NCBI GenBank assembly: GCA_025774425.1
Contig: JALGWA010000039.1
Span: 1-8,524 of the forward strand
Reading direction: 5' to 3'
Origin: a bacterium
GTDB lineage: Bacteria > Arandabacterota > Arandabacteria > Arandabacterales > JALGWA01
DNA length: 8,524 bases
The translations under genes were made by a program, and so were the position numbers. Below the pieces are notes generated by a model. It searched no databases. It saw only the letters and a list, made by a program, of their open reading frames with translations, and was not told the origin of the DNA. Shown here one piece after another: positions 6,321 through 8,524 of the stretch (positions within the stretch are counted from its first letter, which is position 1; each line of letters begins with the position of its first letter).

Positions 6321-7334
6321 ATGGCCGAATTGCGGAGACATCCCGTGTTCAGGGAGTGGGTCGTCGTCTTTCCCGAGAGAGTCGATTACCTGGCCGGGAG
6401 GCTCGGGCCCTCGTGCCTCTATTGTCCCGGCAACGAGGGGCGCCGCGGCACCGGGATATACACGAGAGAGTGGGCGTCCGCCGACGGGCACCCCGGCGGC
6501 CGGATAGAGGTCGTTGCAGGCTCTCCGCCTCTGTTCAAGATAGAAGGCGACCTGGACAAGCACGCGGTCGGGATGTGCGACTGCATGCAGGGCATAGGCG
6601 CGCATGAGGTCGTCATAGAGTCGCCGGCGCACGACGACGATCTCGAATCGCTGGACGACCGTGCGCTCAGCGCGCTCTTCGACGTGCTCCGCCGCCGTTG
6701 GGCCGACCTCGCCGGAGACGAGAGATTCCGCCATATCACCATGTCGAGACTCGATACATGCGACGATTCGGGGAACCGGGTGCATCCGGTATGGGACATA
6801 GTCGCCACACCGTTCATCCCTAGGTCGATCAAAGATGAGCTCCTAGGCGCAAAACAGTATTTCCTTCACAAGGAACGCTGTGCATTCTGTGACTACATCC
6901 GCCAAGAAGCGGCTGCCGAAGAGAGAGTCGTCATCGATGATCCGCACACGATCGCCATCGTGCCGTATGCGGCCCGGTTCCCTTTTGAAATATGGCTGAT
7001 GCCGCCTCAGCACTCGCCCGACTTCGCGGCGGCGGGCGAAGAGGAGACGCTCGCCGTGGCGCGCGCATTGAGGAGTCTGGTGGGGGCCCTGAAGCGTCTC
7101 GAGCAGTACAAGGGCTACATGGTGTCCGTTCACACGGCCCCCATAAGGCGGGAGAGGGACGACGCATGGCAGACGATCGATCAGGACTACCACTGGTACA
7201 TCGAGCTGAGGCCGCGCCTCAACGGGGTGGACGGGATGACGGAGTCGGCCGGGTTCCATCTCAATCCCGTCCCGTCCGAGGAGGCCGCGCGGATATTGAA
7301 GTCTCACCTTGAATCGGTGAGAGGGCGGCTCTGA
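6321..7334 (+). CDS. GalT-family protein (galactose-1-phosphate uridylyltransferase-like) with altered catalytic motif
   Basis: The 337-residue product starts MAELRRHPVFREWVVV, typical of bacterial GalT (ELRxDPxxxxWVII). Further landmarks are CLYCPGNE (C32, C35), HEVVIESPAH (95-104), IVATPFIP (160-167), CAFCDY (187-192), IAIVPYAARFPFEIWLMP (211-228) and GFHLNPVPSEEAA (311-323). GalT swaps UMP between UDP-glucose and galactose-1-phosphate through a histidine nucleophile in the motif HPHxQ. Here that site reads HPVWD (155-159): the first His, a zinc ligand in E. coli GalT, is kept, the nucleophile is Val157, and Gln is Asp159. The zinc set C32, C35, H104, H155 thus appears intact. The later HWHIE motif is HWYIE (291-295). 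Normal GalT activity seems unlikely; a different reaction, a sensor or a binding protein is possible. The reading frame is clean, so this is not a frameshift artefact. It has its own sigma-54 promoter. Confidence 0.85.
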   Translation: MAELRRHPVFREWVVVFPERVDYLAGRLGPSCLYCPGNEGRRGTGIYTREWASADGHPGGRIEVVAGSPPLFKIEGDLDKHAVGMCDCMQGIGAHEVVIESPAHDDDLESLDDRALSALFDVLRRRWADLAGDERFRHITMSRLDTCDDSGNRVHPVWDIVATPFIPRSIKDELLGAKQYFLHKERCAFCDYIRQEAAAEERVVIDDPHTIAIVPYAARFPFEIWLMPPQHSPDFAAAGEEETLAVARALRSLVGALKRLEQYKGYMVSVHTAPIRRERDDAWQTIDQDYHWYIELRPRLNGVDGMTESAGFHLNPVPSEEAARILKSHLESVRGRL

Positions 7335-7346
7335 CGAACCGCCCTC
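7321..7346. terminator. Possible bidirectional terminator hairpin between convergent genes
   Basis: GAGGGCGG (7321-7328) pairs perfectly with CCGCCCTC (7339-7346) around a 10-base loop that contains the GalT-like stop codon. It sits between two convergent genes, where a shared terminator is expected. No clear T-run follows on either strand, so it would be a weak intrinsic terminator or only an RNA end-stabilising stem. Confidence 0.4.
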
Positions 7347-7374
7347 CTGTACGCATTCAATCTTTAGCCGCCGC

Positions 7375-8524
7375 CTACCTCAGCAGCACCATCTTGCGTG
7401 TCAGCATTTCGTCGTCGGCGACGAGGCGGTAGTAGTATACTCCCGATGCGACCCTGCGGCCCCGGGCGTCCGCGCCGTCCCAGGTGACCCGGTGAACGCC
7501 GGCATCCATCCTGCCGTCGGCGAGCGTCGCTATCTCGCGGCCCCGGACGTCGTACACGCCCATGTGCACACGTGCGGCTCGGGGCAGGCTGAAGGCGATC
7601 CGGGTCGCCGGCCCGAACGGGTTGGGCGAATTCTGCATGAGGCGCACCCGGTCGGCCGCGACGCCGCCCGCACCCGCGGACGGATCCCAGGGCTCTCCGA
7701 AGAAGTTCCTCAGTATGTATTCGCAGTTGGACCGCATGCTTGCGTGTTCGTAGCGATAAGGCCTGCCGGAGATGAAGACGAACTGCGCCCCGTCGCCCCG
7801 CTGGCTCCCGCCGCCCGGCGGTTCGTTCCAGACGCCCAGACCCCGCACCGTCGGGAAGATGTTGTACTGGGCGAAGAGCAGGGTACTGTTCTCACCCACA
7901 GTGGACGTGTCGAAGACCGCGTTGTAGGACTGTGTTCCGTACCTTGCCATGTCGACCAAGCCCGGGTACTCGCTCGTCGCCCTGCGCGTCGTGTTTTCCC
8001 GGTTCTCCGCCCACTCGATTCCGAGCCGGCTCCGAAGGGCCTCGTAGACGAAGTCCTGGCCCATCCTCGTCATGAGCAGAAGGTTGCCGCCCGCGTCGAG
8101 GTAACCCACGATGGGGGTGTCGTACCATTTGTCCAGGTCGCCGTTGTAGTTGTTGCCGATCCAGACCACCGCCGAGAACTGCTTTATCGTGTCGGCCGGG
8201 ACGGCGCCGTGGCCCAGGGGCGCCGGCAGTGAGGAGGGGTATCCTTTATGGGGAGCGTTCCCCAGAATATGCTGTCCTCGTAGGCGCTGGTGATCTCGGT
8301 CCCGTAGGTGTTCCAGTCGACGCCGTTGACGATCAGGATCCCGCGGTCGAAGGTCGCGTCCGCGACCTCCTCGGATATCATCCTCAGGATCCATTCGTCC
8401 TTGTCCAGCTCGACATCGAGAGGCTCATCGTCGACGACGAGCGTGAAGTTCTGGACCGCAAGCGAGTCCTCGACGACGAATGTCGTATCACCCGCCGTCG
8501 TGCTGACCGTGACCTGAATGGGCA
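7375..8524 (-). CDS. Secreted protein with C-terminal sorting/FlgD-Ig-like domain; partial at the window edge and frameshifted
   Basis: Reading leftward from 8522, one frame gives a natural-looking sequence (VVEDSLAVQNFTLVVDDEPL, later DEWILRM, then GILIVNGVDWNTYGTEI and AYEDSIFWGTLPIKD). Around 8240-8255 the sense passes to another frame, which continues GYPSSLPAPLGHGAVPADTI, VVWIGNNYNGDL, YLDAGGNLLLMTRMG and so on to a TAG stop (7375-7377). The last 90 or so residues (7375-7647) are a beta-sandwich sorting domain: LMQNSPNPFGPATRIAFSLP, VYDVRGREIATL, ASGVYYYRLV, RKMVLLR. Such tails mark proteins exported and anchored or released by type IX-like systems. The middle part, with its 'open/close a decision on a glycine-rich loop' look, may be a flavodoxin- or GATase-like fold; I do not recognise a function. 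The N-terminus and promoter lie beyond the right edge. Counting the start at 8394 as real would be wrong, as its first 50 residues are out-of-frame and arginine-rich. Confidence 0.8.
8240..8256 (-). other. Frameshift point in the minus-strand secreted protein
   Basis: The upstream fragment (sense until ...FWGTLPIKD) and the downstream fragment (sense from GYPSSLP...) join by a -1 shift, equal to one lost base or 3n+1 lost bases. The site lies among short runs GGGG, CCCC and AAA. No canonical slippery heptamer is seen, so a mutation or a sequence error is more likely than programmed shifting. Confidence 0.7.

Noticed and set aside
5817..7377. Genome-wide reassignment of TAG to an amino acid
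   Set aside because: The minus-strand gene ends at TAG directly after a typical sorting-domain terminus (RKMVLLR), so TAG still works as a stop.
7492..8232. A 246-codon plus-strand frame over the secreted protein
   Set aside because: The minus strand has a clear sorting domain and a natural terminus; the plus-strand translation shows no domain and no ribosome site.
8240..8256. Programmed -1 frameshifting in the secreted protein
   Set aside because: No X-XXY-YYZ slippery heptamer or clear downstream structure; a simple deletion or a sequencing error explains it.

Overview
This is a GC-rich window (roughly 63-65% by eye) from a bacterium. The minus-strand protein at the right edge carries a C-terminal beta-sandwich sorting domain of the FlgD-Ig/type IX secretion kind (SPNPF ... 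YDVRGREI ... G-V-YYYRLV ... RKMVLLR). That, together with the GC content, suggests the FCB group or neighbouring candidate phyla such as Eisenbacteria or Krumholzibacteria. I hold this placement only moderately. The large, oxygen-sensitive-type activase points to an anaerobic or facultatively anaerobic life.

Layout. Positions 3-209 hold the C-terminus of a DUF4912-type protein. Sixteen bases later, 226-1866 encodes a GH57/DUF1957 alpha-glucan branching enzyme with an intact catalytic pair. Its stop codon overlaps (TGATG) the start of a very large activase-like protein, 1866-5819. This protein has two tandem BcrAD/BadFG-type ATPase domains followed by DUF2229-like and cysteine-rich regions. 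Its frame is interrupted by an amber codon at 5817-5819 but continues cleanly for 113 more codons, with a highly family-like C-terminus, to a TGA at 6159-6161. A 159-base gap (6162-6320) then holds an array of inverted TTGCA-type repeats and a near-perfect sigma-54 promoter. After it comes a GalT-family protein (6321-7334) whose catalytic histidine motif has changed from HPHxQ to HPVWD. A short hairpin lies between this gene and the convergent minus-strand secreted protein (7375 to the window edge), which contains a frameshift near 8245.

How they fit together. DUF4912, GH57 and the activase look like one translationally coupled operon joining alpha-glucan metabolism to a low-potential ATP-driven electron-transfer type protein. 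The GalT-like gene is a separate unit under predicted sigma-54 (RpoN) control, so it is probably switched by an enhancer-binding protein that may bind the dyad array. GalT normally acts on sugar-1-phosphates and nucleotide sugars. A GalT relative that keeps its zinc ligands but lacks the nucleophile, placed beside a glycogen-type enzyme, could have a changed reaction or a sensor role.

The observations most worth a second look are the amber codon inside the activase, the altered GalT active site, and the sigma-54 promoter with its repeat array. I see no RNA genes, CRISPR arrays, insertion sequences or phage genes.
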